From positions 316,265,259 to 316,329,258 of the forward strand of contig NC_085140.1 in NCBI RefSeq assembly GCF_024139115.2: DNA of 64,000 nucleotides, written 5' to 3'. The position numbers and the translations under genes are program-made. This stretch comes from Armigeres subalbatus (taxonomy: Eukaryota > Arthropoda > Insecta > Diptera > Culicidae). Below are positions 20,836-32,292 of the stretch, piece by piece (the first letter of the stretch is position 1; each line of letters opens with the position of its first letter). The notes below the pieces were generated by a model. The model saw nothing but the letters and a program-made list of their open reading frames with translations. It was not told where the DNA came from and did not search any database.

Positions 20836-20849
20836 CATGTCTTAATTGT

Positions 20850-21045
20850 GGAGGTCTGCGAAATAGTACATTCCGCGAAATGGTACATTCCGCCAAAAGT
20901 CATTCGGTGAAAAGGTACAATTCATCGTACCGCGAAAAGTTACATACCACCCAATGTTATTTCGCGAAATGTTCAACCGCGAAAATGCATTCCGCAAAAT
21001 GGTTTTCGGTGAAATGTAATACAATCTCCCGTTACAGATGTGAAA
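20850..21045. repeat. Short CGCGAAATGG-type tandem repeat
   Basis: About ten variants of TTCCGCGAAATGGTACA follow each other with 18-20 bp spacing. Related sequence in the other orientation lies at 1560-1660. Confidence 0.7.
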
Positions 21046-21179
21046 CACAAAGAATGTCAACTTTGTGAACATCAGCATTGTAACTACTTAAGTACCCTAA
21101 AATCCCTTCATTTCCTACTATATTACTGTATTCCCTAACCTCGACCAAACCCCGAGTCTTTAGGTTCCCGGTAACACTA

Positions 21180-21575
21180 TTTGAACCGTTTGTTTGAGAA
21201 ACTGCATATGTAACATTTTTGTCCAAAATGAGATTTTTATATATTCTGAATCCTCGTACAAAAATACGTGTTCTGGCAAAAAATACGAAAAATTTTTTTT
21301 TGTTCAGGAATGTATGAACAAATTTTCGTTTGTTTGGGAAACTACATATGTCCACGTACTTTGAAGAGCAATTCTGGTGTACTGCATACATTTTTTACAC
21401 TGAAAGTGCCCCAGGGTGTTAAGTTTTGCCAAGAACTATTGATCTGTATCGAAGAAATCGAAAGATTCGGTGCAAATTTGTTCAAAAACAGTTGTTTGTT
21501 GTTTTCTCGAAATAGTGTAAAATGGACTTATGCAGTTTCTCAAACAAATGATTCATTCATAATAATCAAGAAATA
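21180..21575 (+). mobile_element. ~385-bp MITE-like element, copy A
   Basis: It starts GTTTGTTTGAGAAACTGCAT and ends with the inverse (ATGCAGTTTCTCAAACAAA), with a third internal copy of the motif near 21330. Copy B (26650-27040) lies inverted and is highly similar throughout. A frame of about 95 codons (within 21268-21621), with SGMYE, NYICPRTL, VPQGV, CIEEIERFGAN and NSVKWTYAVSQTND, is kept in both copies. The element's class is not determined because no clean target duplication is visible. Confidence 0.75.
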
Positions 21576-21639
21576 TATAATTAAACTTGATTTTGGCCCC
21601 GTAACGCTTCACGGCAAATGAGCCTTCCAAATAAACGAA

Positions 21640-22245
21640 AGATTAAAAATATAGGATAATCATATGCATTTCTTAGGGACGTTCATTCGAATTTCAATTA
21701 TTATTTTCCACGGAAAATTCAATCGTGATATTCATTTGATGCGATTCGGAAACGCACCCAGGGTTCTTATTGTATTCACCTTGAACTCACCCAAATTTCA
21801 TCTTAAATGTTCATTTGGATTTCTATGGAAATTCATTAGAGTTTCCTCGAAGAATACGTTCAAATGTCCTCGAGAGATCTATTCTAATTCACTCGTGCAA
21901 ATATTTCGTAGAATTAATTTGTTTCCTCCCGCGAAATTGATTTGATTTTTTTTTAAGTTCATCCAAATTTCATCGGAATGTTCTTTAGAATTTTCTCCAA
22001 CATTCATTCGAATTTTTCAGGATAGTTCATCCGGATAAACAAGGGAAGTTCGTCCGAATTTCCTCGGGAAATTCATTCAATTATCCTCGGGATATTAATT
22101 TCAAATTGTTTCGGGTAATTAATTTGAATTTTCTCAGAAAATTAATCCGAATTTCCTTGGGAGATTTATTTGATTTTTTCAGAACATTCATTCGAATTTT
22201 CTTGCGAAATTTATTCGAATTTCTGTATAATAATACGTCTGAAAA
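21640..22245. repeat. Second degenerate GAAATTCATTCGAATTT array
   Basis: The same diverged unit as 1-1448, with about twenty copies. Small frames across it are repeat artefacts. Confidence 0.75.
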
Positions 22246-23692
22246 TGGGTATATCTTCGACTTCAAAAGCCCTTTAACCCACAACAAGCTCCAATGAAAT
22301 CAAAACCGCACCGCAAAACGAGAAATCGAGATTGAAAGTGGCGATAGTGAGTGAGTGCGCGTACCGCCAATAAAACCCCGCCGAGACCGACCGGTCGCTA
22401 TGATACTGCGAAAAAAATATATCACATCTATTCAACGGAACGACTTCAATTGACTTCGCTAGCTGCACTCGATGACAGACAGCCAGCAGCAAATCGAAAT
22501 CTGAGATAGCGAAACTGCAATTGATCGTACCTACATAGGTACCACCACACCGACCGCACCACCAACGAGGCACTGAAAAGCGTTGAATAGGTCATGAATG
22601 ATTTGATAAATGATTTATTGCGTTCGGGTGACACCGGCGCGGACGCCTCCTCCCACCGACCGACCTGCACTTCATCACCGCAGTTTTGAATTTAATTTGA
22701 AACGGGACAAGGTTTGCAGTTGATATTTCTAATCGACGCCAAGAGGTCGAACGAACAGCAAGCGAACTTTTTGATTTTTTTAATCATTGGGACTTGAGGT
22801 CGTTAACAACTGATCATTAGCTACATCATCAGTTACCATCTGAAAATGTGCAATAGGATTATCTGTTATAAAATGTCGACTCATTGTTCGACCTTTGATT
22901 CTTTCGAATTGTCACTTTTCGACCTAGATTTGATATTCTCATAAATCGCAAACAGAAACAGTTGTTTTGATTTTCCGTTCATTCCAGGCTCTCGGCTCAG
23001 TAGCACTAAATTGAGCCATCGACAAAAACGCAGGCGGTCGAAACTTTAATTAAACCGAGCTACCCGGTGACTCGGCCGTTTTAAAAACCAGAAGCCGGGC
23101 GAAGAGCGAGGTAATCAATGCAAATTTATGAAGATTGGCGCGCTTTGCTTAATTTAAAATAAATAAATCAATTTTCGTGTCCCAACAACTCCGAGTTCTT
23201 GATTTCTTCCAGTCCTGGCAGCATCAGCAGCACCGGCATCAGTTGAATTCCTGCTGCGAAGTCCTATACGTTGGGCCTGTCTGTCTGCTCAGCGACCTGC
23301 GAGCGAACCCGACTGCCGAAGCAACGGAAAGCGAAGACCAGAAGCAAACATTCACTTTTGTTCGGTTAATTTGCTTCTTGTGCAAATTCGAATGGCGGCG
23401 ATTGAACGTCTCAATGTCTCAATTGGAGCTCCTCCGGAATGGCGACGATTCCCACGGAGAAGATTGGCAATACATGAGCATGCTGTTGTTGCAATCAATT
23501 TGGGATTCGAGGATTTATTGCGATACTTTGTGGAGCGTTCAAAAGTTGTTTTGCTTGCATTTAATTTGAACTTTTCCTTCTGATTTTGTTGAATAAAAAT
23601 AACGAAGATTTTTTTCTTTTCATTTCAGGTAAGCAAGTGAGCAGCTCTGCAATAGGCTGCAAGGGCAAGTACACAATCACGAGTTTGCGTTC
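22246..23692 (+). other. Low-repeat stretch, possible host intron or untranslated sequence
   Basis: No transposon signature is visible. Composition is more balanced than in the flanks, with GC-rich islands (CGGTGACTCGGCCG near 23070, GACACCGGCGCGGACGCC near 22640). A frame of 130 codons at 23177-23569 (QHQQHRHQL near its start) has no recognised domain. The stretch ends with a recursive-type splice signal (23608-23640). It may be conserved intronic or 5' untranslated sequence of a plus-strand gene that lies mostly outside the window. Confidence 0.4.
23608..23640 (+). promoter_or_regulatory. Candidate recursive splice site (3' splice site directly followed by 5' splice site)
   Basis: A pyrimidine tract of T/C with few purines (ATTTTTTTCTTTTCATTTC) ends in AG at 23627-23628 and is followed at once by GTAAGC (23629-23634). 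The pattern polypyrimidine-NCAG|GTAAGT is the hallmark of ratchet points that split very long introns in Drosophila. One base differs from the ideal donor (C for T at the last position). Function is inferred only. Confidence 0.5.
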
Positions 23693-23989
23693 TTATTTAT
23701 TTATTTGTTTAATATACATCAACAGATTTATAGAAGTCCCAATGATGGCCTTAATTATGTAAAAAAACACATATTAGAACAATTACAATATGACAACAAA
23801 GATGTCAGCACAAAAATCTTTTCAACTACATTTATGGCTCCCATTATGACGGTCTATGACAAACAAACTCCCGAAATAACAATCCAGCCGTCTATGTAGA
23901 TTCAGTCATTAGCCATACATCAATTTTAAAGAAATATTCTGCCGATCTTCGTAGTTTCTCTAACGTGGAATCAGTTTATCAACTCCAGG

Positions 23990-24769
23990 AATTTCCTTCA
24001 TCTTTACGGCTTAGTAACAATTTCACGCATAACATCAGTAGTTACGTAATAGCAACTCTAGTTAAAAAATTCTGAACCATGAGTGCGTTACTATAACAAT
24101 ATCCCATGAAAAGATGGGCCCTGTCGTTTGAAGATGGCGAGATTTGGACTAGCTCAATATTATTTAAGACGTTCATGTAGGAGCAATAATATCCGACATT
24201 CGATAAACTCCATTACTGTCCATTTGAAAACTGTTATGTGATTTGTGATTTCAGCTTCACTAAACCATTTGAAAAATAAACCAGATACTTTATGGAACTT
24301 GCTGTCACTTCTCAATGCATCCAATAACACTATTGGTGAAGCTCATCAAATTAGAGATCGTCCAACGTTTTTGCATGAATCCATGCTGGAATTCTGATAT
24401 AACGGATTTAACGACTGGATAAAGCTTGTCATGCAACGCAACAGTCTTTCGAGTATTTTGGCCAAACAGCTCAAGATCGAAATGGGTCGATAATTTTCCG
24501 CGCTATGTATGTTGCCGGATTTGGAGATCGGTGTAATTAATGCGTGCTTCCAGGCATCACGGAACACTCCAGCCGCAAGTGATCGGTTGAAAATTGTCAG
24601 GGCTGGGACGAACTTCGTGCACGCTGTTATACTCAGCTTCCGCAAGTTGAACAGCATACTTATGCTCAGTTGTCAAGGAACGAAAATAACGTTTACGGGC
24701 CTTGCGTAGACGGTTCCGTAGTTTGCGCAGCTGCGGGTTCCACCATGGTTGTTGGCATTTTGTAGACAT
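23990..24769 (-). pseudogene. LINE ORF2, reverse-transcriptase N-terminal part
   Basis: Frames at 24557-24769 (PWWNPQLRKLRNRLRKARKR) and 24346-24657 (DAWKHALITPISKSGN, AENYRPISILSCLAKILERL) match the region between endonuclease and the RT fingers. Downstream, HGFMQKRWTISN and FTNSVIGCIEK are still readable to about 24290, with stops after that. The catalytic aspartates are not seen. Confidence 0.8.
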
Positions 24770-24801
24770 TCTTCGGGTTTTCAGCGGGACATTGTCACGA
24801 A

Positions 24802-25789
24802 TTACTTAGTGAACATTGTCATAAAAAAACAGGTTTCGAGGTTGGACAAACACGCCCAGTCCAATGCAGTTAATCTAGCGTTGATTACATCAAAGTCACA
24901 TCGTGCGAAGTTATATTCGTTTCGTGCAGCTGAATTCGACTGCGGGAGTTGCAAGTCTTCAGAGGAACATTCGAGCGTCAAAACAAATGGCTTGTGGTAA
25001 GGATCGACTTTCAAAATTTCAGCAGGTGATTCAAACAGTTCAATTCGATCAGAATCACTGACGAAAACTAAATCGAAAAGCCTACCATTCGCATTAACCA
25101 AATCATTGATTTGCTGCAGTCCTGTGGCTAGTAAATACTCAACTACTGCAAGTTCTTGTTCCGACGAGGGGTTGAGAGGCAGAAACCCATGTACTTGATC
25201 ATCGAATTCCCTGGCCAAATTAGGAAGGTTGTAATCGCCCATGACTATCATGGTATTACGAGGGTCAGCTAACTCGAGGAGACGCATAAGGGACTCACCG
25301 TGCTTAGCGTAAATATCGGCGGGACTGCGCCGTCGAATAAGATGCAACACAGACAGATGGACTCATGTGGTAGCATAACTTTCACAATAACTTGCTCAAG
25401 ATCATCGCTGCCTTCAAGAAATACGGCTTCCGAATTCAGTTCGGCTCTCACTGCGATTAGGACACCTCCACCACGATGAAATACGCTGGTGAGAGTGTTT
25501 CTATCGCATCGGTGGTGTAGTTGCTTAACAGTTCGGAGTTCGAGATGTCGGAATAGAGCCATGTTTCTGTGAATACGATGACATCAAAATCACAGGACAA
25601 CAGTGAATTGAGTAGAGTGCTTGTTTTTGTCCTCAATCCACGGACGTTTTGGTAGTAGACGGTGAGCGGAGGACAAGTGGTAGCGGAATGAGGACGAATA
25701 GATACGACAGTAGGAGAGACTTCACGAACGGAGGTAGCTTCTAAATGTTGATAACAGGGCCAGAATTCACGTTCTGGGCTAGTTTCCAA
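24802..25789 (-). pseudogene. LINE ORF2, APE-type endonuclease
   Basis: Three overlapping frames carry the endonuclease in order. First is TVYYQNVRGLRTKTSTLL with DFDVIVFTETWL (25457-25789), then HRGGGVLIAVRAEL (25269-25562), then TMIVMGDYNLP with LFDLVFVS (24802-25350). The motifs ETWL and GDYN correspond to catalytic and metal-binding positions of the fold that nicks target DNA. At least two frame changes separate them, so the protein is not made intact. Confidence 0.85.
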
Positions 25790-26559
25790 AAAGTTTGAGT
25801 GCGGGTATTATCGTCAATGAACTCGCGGAATTCGATCCCCTGTGGCCATGACAGAGGATCCATGCGATTTCGATGCTAGACTGACTCCTACCTTGAAAGA
25901 TATGAATGGCAGTGTCGACACTTGCCTGCCTCTCGGTATCAGAGATTTCACAGTAGCTTCGTCCACATTCAAGCAATCCTTGGCAAGTTTCTCGACATCG
26001 GCTTCCGATACATCAGGTGAAATTTTCGAGAAATAGATCCAGAACTTGTCAGTTGGTCGTGCTACAGAGGCTGATGATACGTTGGTGTTTGACGGTCCGG
26101 CACCGTGAAGAATTTTGGCCGGTTGATCAAATGTTGCAGCTTCGTGATCACGACTTTTTTTCGGCGTATTATTTTTACCGAACCTGAACCGTGGAATAGG
26201 AGATAGTATAACAGGAGAAAGCTTGTTGAAACCTCCTTCGATGTCTTGCCTGATCTCAGCGATTAGGCTGTCTTTAATCTCACTCTTTATTTCTTCGACG
26301 ATTTTTTATGCGTATCCTTTAGTTCGACCGTAGCAGCGTTCATAGATGCCGATGCGTTTTTAAATCGAACATTACTCATTTTGTCGCGACATCCTGTACA
26401 CATCCAGAAAATAGAAGATGTGCCGCATATTTCCTTGTACAGATCTTAAGAAATGCCCGCGCAGTTGTAATGAAAAGTTGCTTCGCAGAAAACACCGCAA
26501 GAAACTTCTACAGTTGACAAACTGCAAGCGCAACTATGACAAACTTCCAGCGGAGACAT
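25790..26559 (-). pseudogene. LINE ORF1 with PHD-like zinc finger, disrupted
   Basis: From the ATG at 26557-26559 the minus strand reads a cysteine-rich segment (EVCHSCACSLS, VSCGVFCEATFHYNCAG, then after one stop, FWMCTGCRDKMS), a PHD-type pattern. Towards the 3' end, ISPDVSEADVEKLAKDCL and PFISFKVGVSLA resemble the ORF1 C-terminal domain of insect LINEs. An in-frame stop lies near 26450 and other breaks follow. The product would be an RNA-binding ORF1 protein. Confidence 0.65.
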
Positions 26560-26649
26560 CTTACACTTTATGCAACTATGCGCGGGTTTGAGCAGATTCT
26601 TCCACACTCGAGCCGACTCGGAGATATATTAATTTCACAATCCTACCTG

Positions 26650-27040
26650 ATCACAATTGAATCATTTGTTTGAGAAACTGCATAAGTCCATTTTACACTA
26701 TTTCGAGAAAACAACAAAAACCTGTTTTCGAACGAATTTGCACCGAATCTTTCGATTTCTTCGATACAGCTCATTAGTTTTTGGCAAAACTCAACACCCT
26801 GGGGCACTTTCAGTGCAAAAAATGTAAGTAGTACTCCACAATTGCTCTCCAAAGTACGTGGACATATGTAGTTTCTCAAACAAACGAAAAAAAATTCATA
26901 CATTCCTGAACAAAAAATTTTTTTCGTGTTTTTTGCTAGAATACGTATTTTTGGACGAGGATTCAGAATATATAAAAATCTCATTTTGGCCAAAAATGTT
27001 ACATATGCAGTTTCTCAAACAAACGGTTCAATTGTCGTAC
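26650..27040 (-). mobile_element. ~385-bp MITE-like element, copy B
   Basis: Inverted relative to copy A (21180-21575), with the same ends (CATTTGTTTGAGAAACTGCA and inverse), flanked on both sides by ACAATTGAA in inverted orientation. That extends the TIR in this copy to about 33 bp. Its 116-codon minus frame (26643-26993) parallels the frame in copy A. Confidence 0.75.
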
Positions 27041-27364
27041 TTAATGAAGCGGCGATTAGAGGGCGGTTTATATGCAGGTGTATCGGTGAGCAGAGGATTT
27101 TGGAAGCGATCGAAGGTGATGAATCAACGATTTAAAACAGCACAGAATGTAAACACAGTGAGCTTATCGGGCAGTGTTGCCAGTATTGTGCTCTGTCGTA
27201 GTCGGATGTTGCTGTTGCCACTGTGCTCGTTTCCTCTTAGTGGTCCTGACAAAGGGCCTTTGTTGTTTTTTTATTGCTGCCAACAGGCAGCACGTAAAGC
27301 TGTTTTCTCGGTGGCCCTGATAAAGGCCGTTGTTGCCCAAACAACTTTTCACTTCTGAAGGTTT
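27041..27364. other. No gene seen
   Basis: Mixed sequence next to the gypsy RT fragment. Frames here continue from it without recognisable motifs. It may be decayed retroelement sequence. Confidence 0.4.
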
Positions 27365-27850
27365 CTGGTCTTCGAGCATCTTGGATCGCGTTGATTTTCT
27401 CGCTTTCCACTTGCCAGCCCTCATTTGATACTTTGAAGCCTAGAAATTTGACAATTTCTTTTCCAAAGAAACATTTATCTTGGTTGATCATCACATTATG
27501 ATCCTCAAGCTTCTTTAGGACCTTCTAAAGATTGCGATCATGTTCTTCAATCGTTTGTCCGAACACCATGACATCGTCCAAGTAATTCACAGTTCCTTCG
27601 CATTCAGACAGGATAACAGTTTGCATGACTACCTGGAAAATGTCGAGTGCGTTTGTAAGTCCAAAAGGGAGCCGACAGCATATATAGAGCGTATCGTTAG
27701 CGGAGACATTTGTAAGGTGTCTCGTTTTTGGGTCGAGCTCAATATGAAAAAACGCCTTTTTTCAAATCTATGGTCCGAAAATATTTTGCGCTATGCAACT
27801 GTAGCAAAATCGACGCAAAAGTCGGCATCTCGAAAGGCGTTCTGATGCAT
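27365..27850 (-). pseudogene. Ty3/gypsy reverse-transcriptase fragment
   Basis: Minus-strand segments in several frames read RT palm motifs in order: FSTIDLKKAFFHIEL-like sequence near 27760, a LPFGLTNALDIFQ-like block near 27660, VNYLDDVMVFGQT near 27560-27590, then MINQDKCFFGKEIVKFLGFK and NEGWQVESEKI. The YLDD catalytic motif is present. Frame changes and a stop (near 27525) show it is dead. It differs from the RTs of both complete LTR elements here, so it comes from a third family. Confidence 0.8.
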
Positions 27851-27884
27851 TTGTTTGGTCCCCCAAACCAATGAAGAGTGAGAC

Positions 27885-29030
27885 GTCTCTCTTCTCATTC
27901 CTAATTTCTCACTTTTCAAATGAACTATTTAGCCAAATGACCAATTCGGCCAAATGTCCTATTCGGCCAAATGACCCTTTCGGCAAAACGACCCTTTCGA
28001 CCAAACGACCCTTTCGGCCAATTGACCCTTTCGGCCTAATCACCCGTTCGGCCAAATGACCCTTTCGACTAAATTATCCTTTCGACCAAATGACCCTTTC
28101 GGCTAAATGATCCTTTCGGCCAAATGTCCCATTCGGAAAACGACCCTTTCGGCCAAACGACCCTTTCAGCCAAATGACCCTTTCGGCCTAATGACCCGTT
28201 CGATTAAATTATCCTTTCGGCCAAATGACCCTTTCGGCTAACGATCCTTTCGGCCAAATGTCCCATTCGGGAAAACGACCTTTTCGGCCAAACGACCCTT
28301 TCAGCCAAATGACCTTTTCGGCCCAATGACCCGTTCGGCCAAATGACCCTTACGGTCAAATGACCCTTTCGGCCAAACGTCTCCCTTCTCATTCCTAATT
28401 TCTCACTTTTCAAATGAACTATTCAGCCGAATGACCAATTCGGCCAAATGTCCTATTCGACCAAATGACCCTTTCAGCCAAATGTCCTATTAGGCCAAAT
28501 GACCCTTTCAGCCAAATGACCCTTTCAGCCAAATGACGCTTTCGGCCAAATGACTCTTTCGGCTAAACGACCCTTTTGGCCAAACGACCCTTTTGGCCAA
28601 ACGACCCTTTCGGTCAAATGACCCTTTCGGCCAAATGAACCTTTCGGCTAAATTATCCTTTCGTCCAAATGTCCTATTCGGCCAAATGACCCTTTCGGCC
28701 AAATGACCCTTTCGGCCAAATGACGCTTTCGGCCAAATGATCCTTTCGGTCAAATGACCCTTTCGGGCAAATGACCCTTTCGGCCAAATGACCCTTTCGG
28801 CCTAATGACCCGTACAGCCAAATGACCCTTTCGGCTAAATTATCCTTTCGTCCAAATGTCCCTTTCGGCTAAATGATCGTTTCGGCCAAATGTCCCATTC
28901 GAAAAAACAACCCTTTCGGCCAAACGACCCTTTCGGCCAAATGACCTTTTCGACCTAATGACCCTTTTGGCCAAATGACCCTTTCAGCCAAATGACGCTT
29001 TCGGCCAAATGATCCTTTCGGCCAAATGTT
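27885..29030. repeat. 17-bp minisatellite (CCCTTTCGGCCAAATGA), with higher-order duplication
   Basis: Around sixty copies of a 17-bp unit CCCTTTCGGCCAAATGA with scattered changes. A block beginning TTCTCATTCCTAATTTCTCA and running into CAAATGAACTATT occurs at about 27891 and again at about 28389, so roughly 0.5 kb of array was duplicated as a whole. Minus-strand frames such as 28508-28753 are translations of the unit. Related units flank the polypyrimidine tract at 49630-51735. Confidence 0.9.
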
Positions 29031-29267
29031 GTTCGGCGGTGTGGATCCAATGGTGTCGGCCTGACTGTCTAGGGTGCAGATCTAACGGGGCAACCCCGCG
29101 TGCCCCGGGAAACCTTCGAAGTCGTAGTCAAGAGCGGTCTCGAGCTGGTATGATGTGACGGCAATGGCCCCGCTTCCTCAAATCTAAGAAAAATTCACAT
29201 ACATTCCATTACGACCCCAGCCACATGCCGCAAGCTACTCACTAGCCTTCAAGTTAGAACTAGCTAC
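29031..29267. other. Spacer, no gene seen
   Basis: Contains GC-rich sequence (GGGGCAACCCCGCGTGCCCC, self-complementary at its ends) near 29096-29116. It might be the edge of a decayed retroelement. No supported feature. Confidence 0.35.
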
Positions 29268-29269
29268 TA

Positions 29270-29435
29270 AGAGAAGATCCATTAATTACGTAACGCAAAA
29301 ATTGGACTTTTTCAACTCCCTCTCCCCCCTATGTCACACTTTTTGTATGAAGCTTCTAAAAATTTTGTATGGATCGTCACACTTCACTCAACCCCCCTCC
29401 CCCCACTAAGCATTACGTAATTTGTGGACGTTCCC
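29270..29435. mobile_element. 166-bp TA-flanked MITE
   Basis: The left end AGAGAAGATCCATTAATTAC and the inverted right end GGGAACGTCCACAAATTACG form an imperfect TIR with ATTACGTAA in each arm. TA at 29268-29269 and 29436-29437 is the likely duplication. A truncated relative starts at 49174. Confidence 0.75.
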
Positions 29436-29437
29436 TA

Positions 29438-30150
29438 AGGGAAAGGACACATTAATTAGCTAAACCTGATTAGAATTTCCACGGAATCACTACTTCACAA
29501 AAATCACACCACGACGTAGGACAAGTTATCGACCACTCTTGCTTCTTCCACAATCCGATTCGAAGTGGATGATCGAGGCTAGGAATTGTCCTCAGATACC
29601 GCTAATATGCGACCTTCGGTTGCGAAATCGCGAAACTAGATGTCCAGATTTGCGAGCGACAAAATTTCTAATTTGCGTTACCGAATCATTAAAAGCATGA
29701 TGACCCCTTTTTTTGGCATCTGTACAAATCACCCAGTCTTCTCCCTCCCCAAGTTCGGAAGGAAAAGGGCCAAGCCGAACGGAAAAGATCATTGCATCCT
29801 GAATGGATCTCATCAGGTCGAAGCCCGCTAATTGGCATCGCAAAATTGCGCTTGACCGGGATCTAGCGTTGTTTTGATTTCGGCGCTTGCAACTGAGTTG
29901 GGGACTCATTTACGCTGGCGTATGCCAGTTGCAACATCTGGAAGCACGTGGTTCCCGTGCGGTGTATCAACTTTTGGAATAAATTAGAACAAACGAAAAG
30001 ACATGCAGACAATTTAAATGACGAACATTCGAATTTCCAGAGAAAATTATGAATAAAAAAGCGTACTTGTCACAATGCAGCAGTTACTTGTAAATTTCAC
30101 TAATATTATTAGTTCGGATTACTTGTTTACTTGTAATATTTACTAATATT
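29438..30150. other. No gene seen
   Basis: Low-copy-looking sequence. A small inverted pair TTGCAACTG/CAGTTGCAA at about 29887-29935 is present. AT-rich iterations of ACTAATATTAGTA at 30105-30160. No reading frame of note. Confidence 0.4.
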
Positions 30151-30165
30151 AGTAGTAAAGTTTAG

Positions 30166-30455
30166 GGGCCTTCCTTAGCCGTGCGGTAAGACGCGCGGCT
30201 ACAAAGCAAGACCATGCTGAGGATGGCTGGGTTCGATTCCCGGTGCCGGTCTAGGCAATTTTCGGATTGGAAATTGTCTCGACTTCCCTGGGCATAAAAG
30301 TATCATCGTGCTAGCCTCATGATATACGAATGCAAAAATGGTAACCTGGCTTAGAAACCTCGCAGTTAATAACTGTGGAAGTGCTTAATGAACACTAAGC
30401 TGCGAGGCGGCTCTGTCCCAGTGTGGATGTAATGCCAATAAGAAGAAGAAGAAGA
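30166..30455 (+). mobile_element. Feilai-type SINE, full length
   Basis: GGGGCCTTCCTTAGCCGTGC, the B box GGTTCGATTCC, AACACTAAGCTGCGAGGCGG and an AAG tail are all present. A 15-bp target duplication, AGTAGTAAAGTTTAG (30151-30165) and AGTAGTAAAATTTAG (30456-30470), has one mismatch. The copy is intact in its polymerase III boxes. Confidence 0.92.
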
Positions 30456-30470
30456 AGTAGTAAAATTTAG

Positions 30471-32292
30471 ATTATGCTACTGGCCCCTGCTCTATGTATT
30501 TTAATAGCGTAATCGATCATAATAATATTAATTTAGAAAGGACTTTTTCCTTAACCCAATTTCAAAGAAGGATTTTTATCACAATTCAATCAAGCATTCA
30601 CGTATTCCATTGCATAACATGCGTTCGGTCGTTAAGATATCCTAGGATTGTTGTGTCATTCTTTTACTTCAACCTTTTTCTCCTTTCTCGATTACCAATA
30701 CCAATGCCAATAGCGTTGGTCACTGGCGAATGATTGATGAGAAGGCTCTGTTAGTCGTTCTTATATGTAGGTTGTAGTTATTTCAATTGGATTTACTGCT
30801 GCCAGCCCAGACCACTATGAGATTTGTATGTCGGTTGGAAGCCCCAGGAATTTGTCTACTGGATTGACACACACAGACGAATCATATAGCAGCAAGTTAA
30901 TCGTCTTTCTTCTGTTTACAACAAAAGGAATGGATACTTTCTTCCTTTCTTTTGTGTTACTGCTTCAAAGGACTTTTTTAGTTTTCTAAAAGGCTCTGCT
31001 TTTTGACATGCGAGTTGCTTTTTATAAATAAGCCTCAGCCTGGGATAAATTTCTTGGGCCCTCTGGTGTCCCAGCTTCAAGAGGGATAGCCATGTATCAT
31101 ACTCAAAAAACCATCATCTGTCATCACACTGGGGGAATTTTACCAATACCATTCAAACAACATCGGAATCAAAAACCAACAGCTTCAGCAGCGTTCACCC
31201 TCGTAAAAAGAAATATTACATTTCGAATCCACGCGGACCATTCCGGCTCATTTATTGTTTCGCTCGATTTCACCGCTAATTCACCGATATTTCTGCTTCA
31301 TTCTACTTTTGGTTCGTTCTCGAAAGGCTTACGCCACGCACCCTACGCAGCCAGCACGGGGCAAGCAACCAGGAAGTTCTCAACCACCACCGCCGCACGC
31401 CGGAATTTCGCTCCTAAATCCCCCGAAGGCGAAAGAGTTAAGCACACTTCGAAAAGAGTCTTCAGCCCTTTCTGAAAAGGAGCAGCACAAGTCTTCCCAA
31501 CAGCATAATTCCCATTCCTTTGGCAGTAGTATTTAAACCTCGCGTGGCGCGCTCCAATTTTTTTGTTCGTACATGCCCTGAAATCCAGGACCTGGGATTC
31601 TTTTCATATTAAACATGAAAGGACGAGAAGAAAAAAAAATAAAACAGTCTGCGGTTTTTTTTTCGGGCGAGAAAACCCGCCAGGCTTAAATTCCCTTATC
31701 CGTCAGAATCCATCGCGGGCGCGATTGTCTTGAAAGGACGTCGAAAAAAAAATCTTGCAGTGTAATGAAATTCCTCTCGGGATAATAATTTATTTTGGGA
31801 TGTAGACGTAGGACTCGTATTTGACGATAGAATCAGGTCCTTTTTTTCGAACCGTGCTTCACCTTTCATCCAGATGAGTGCCAGTCCTTTTGGATTTCGT
31901 TCAGCATTCGTTTATCTTTCGCTCAATATTATTCTTTGAGATCGAATCGATTATTTTAGGGTTAAATTGGTTTACGAATGATGGAAAGATATTTGAATTA
32001 CAAAGTTTTGACATATTGGAGTTTAGTGAATACTAAAATTTAAGAACAGTTTTAAGTGCCGAACTTTTATTAAGAGATTGATTAGAAATTTGTTTGCCAC
32101 TGTTTGTCATATGTGGAAGAAGAATCATTTATGCCAATCGTCTTGTACGTTAAACGTTCTGCTGTCGTCGATCCTAAGCTTCCTTTTGCCGTTACAATAT
32201 TTTTATTTTCCCCATCAGCTGCTGCTCCCAATGTTCGATGGTCCGTTTCTGTTTCTTATTCAAATTTGACGTTGCTTATTGATCCCCTTCAG
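30471..32292. other. Low-repeat stretch, no gene assigned
   Basis: About 1.8 kb without transposon ends. Frames at 31092-31475 and 31255-31536 reach 127 codons but overlap each other and have no recognised motif. Poly-A/T tracts and a GCGGGCGCGATTG patch near 31710 are present. It could be intron of a plus-strand host gene. Confidence 0.4.

Larger units (their letters stand above)
23693..26640 (-). mobile_element. Jockey/CR1-like non-LTR retrotransposon, internally damaged
   Basis: Read on the minus strand, an ORF1 remnant (26559 to about 25790) precedes an ORF2 with apurinic-type endonuclease and reverse transcriptase. The 3' end is a (TAAA)n-like tail, seen on the + strand as TTATTTATTTATTTG at 23693. 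The reverse transcriptase is incomplete, with no FADD motif visible, so part of the 3' half is deleted or decayed. The clade assignment rests on the YYQNVRGLRTKT endonuclease start and the PHD-like ORF1. Confidence 0.85.

Noticed and set aside
27885..29030. CRISPR-like array
   Set aside because: Units are contiguous 17-bp repeats with no spacers, in a eukaryotic genome.
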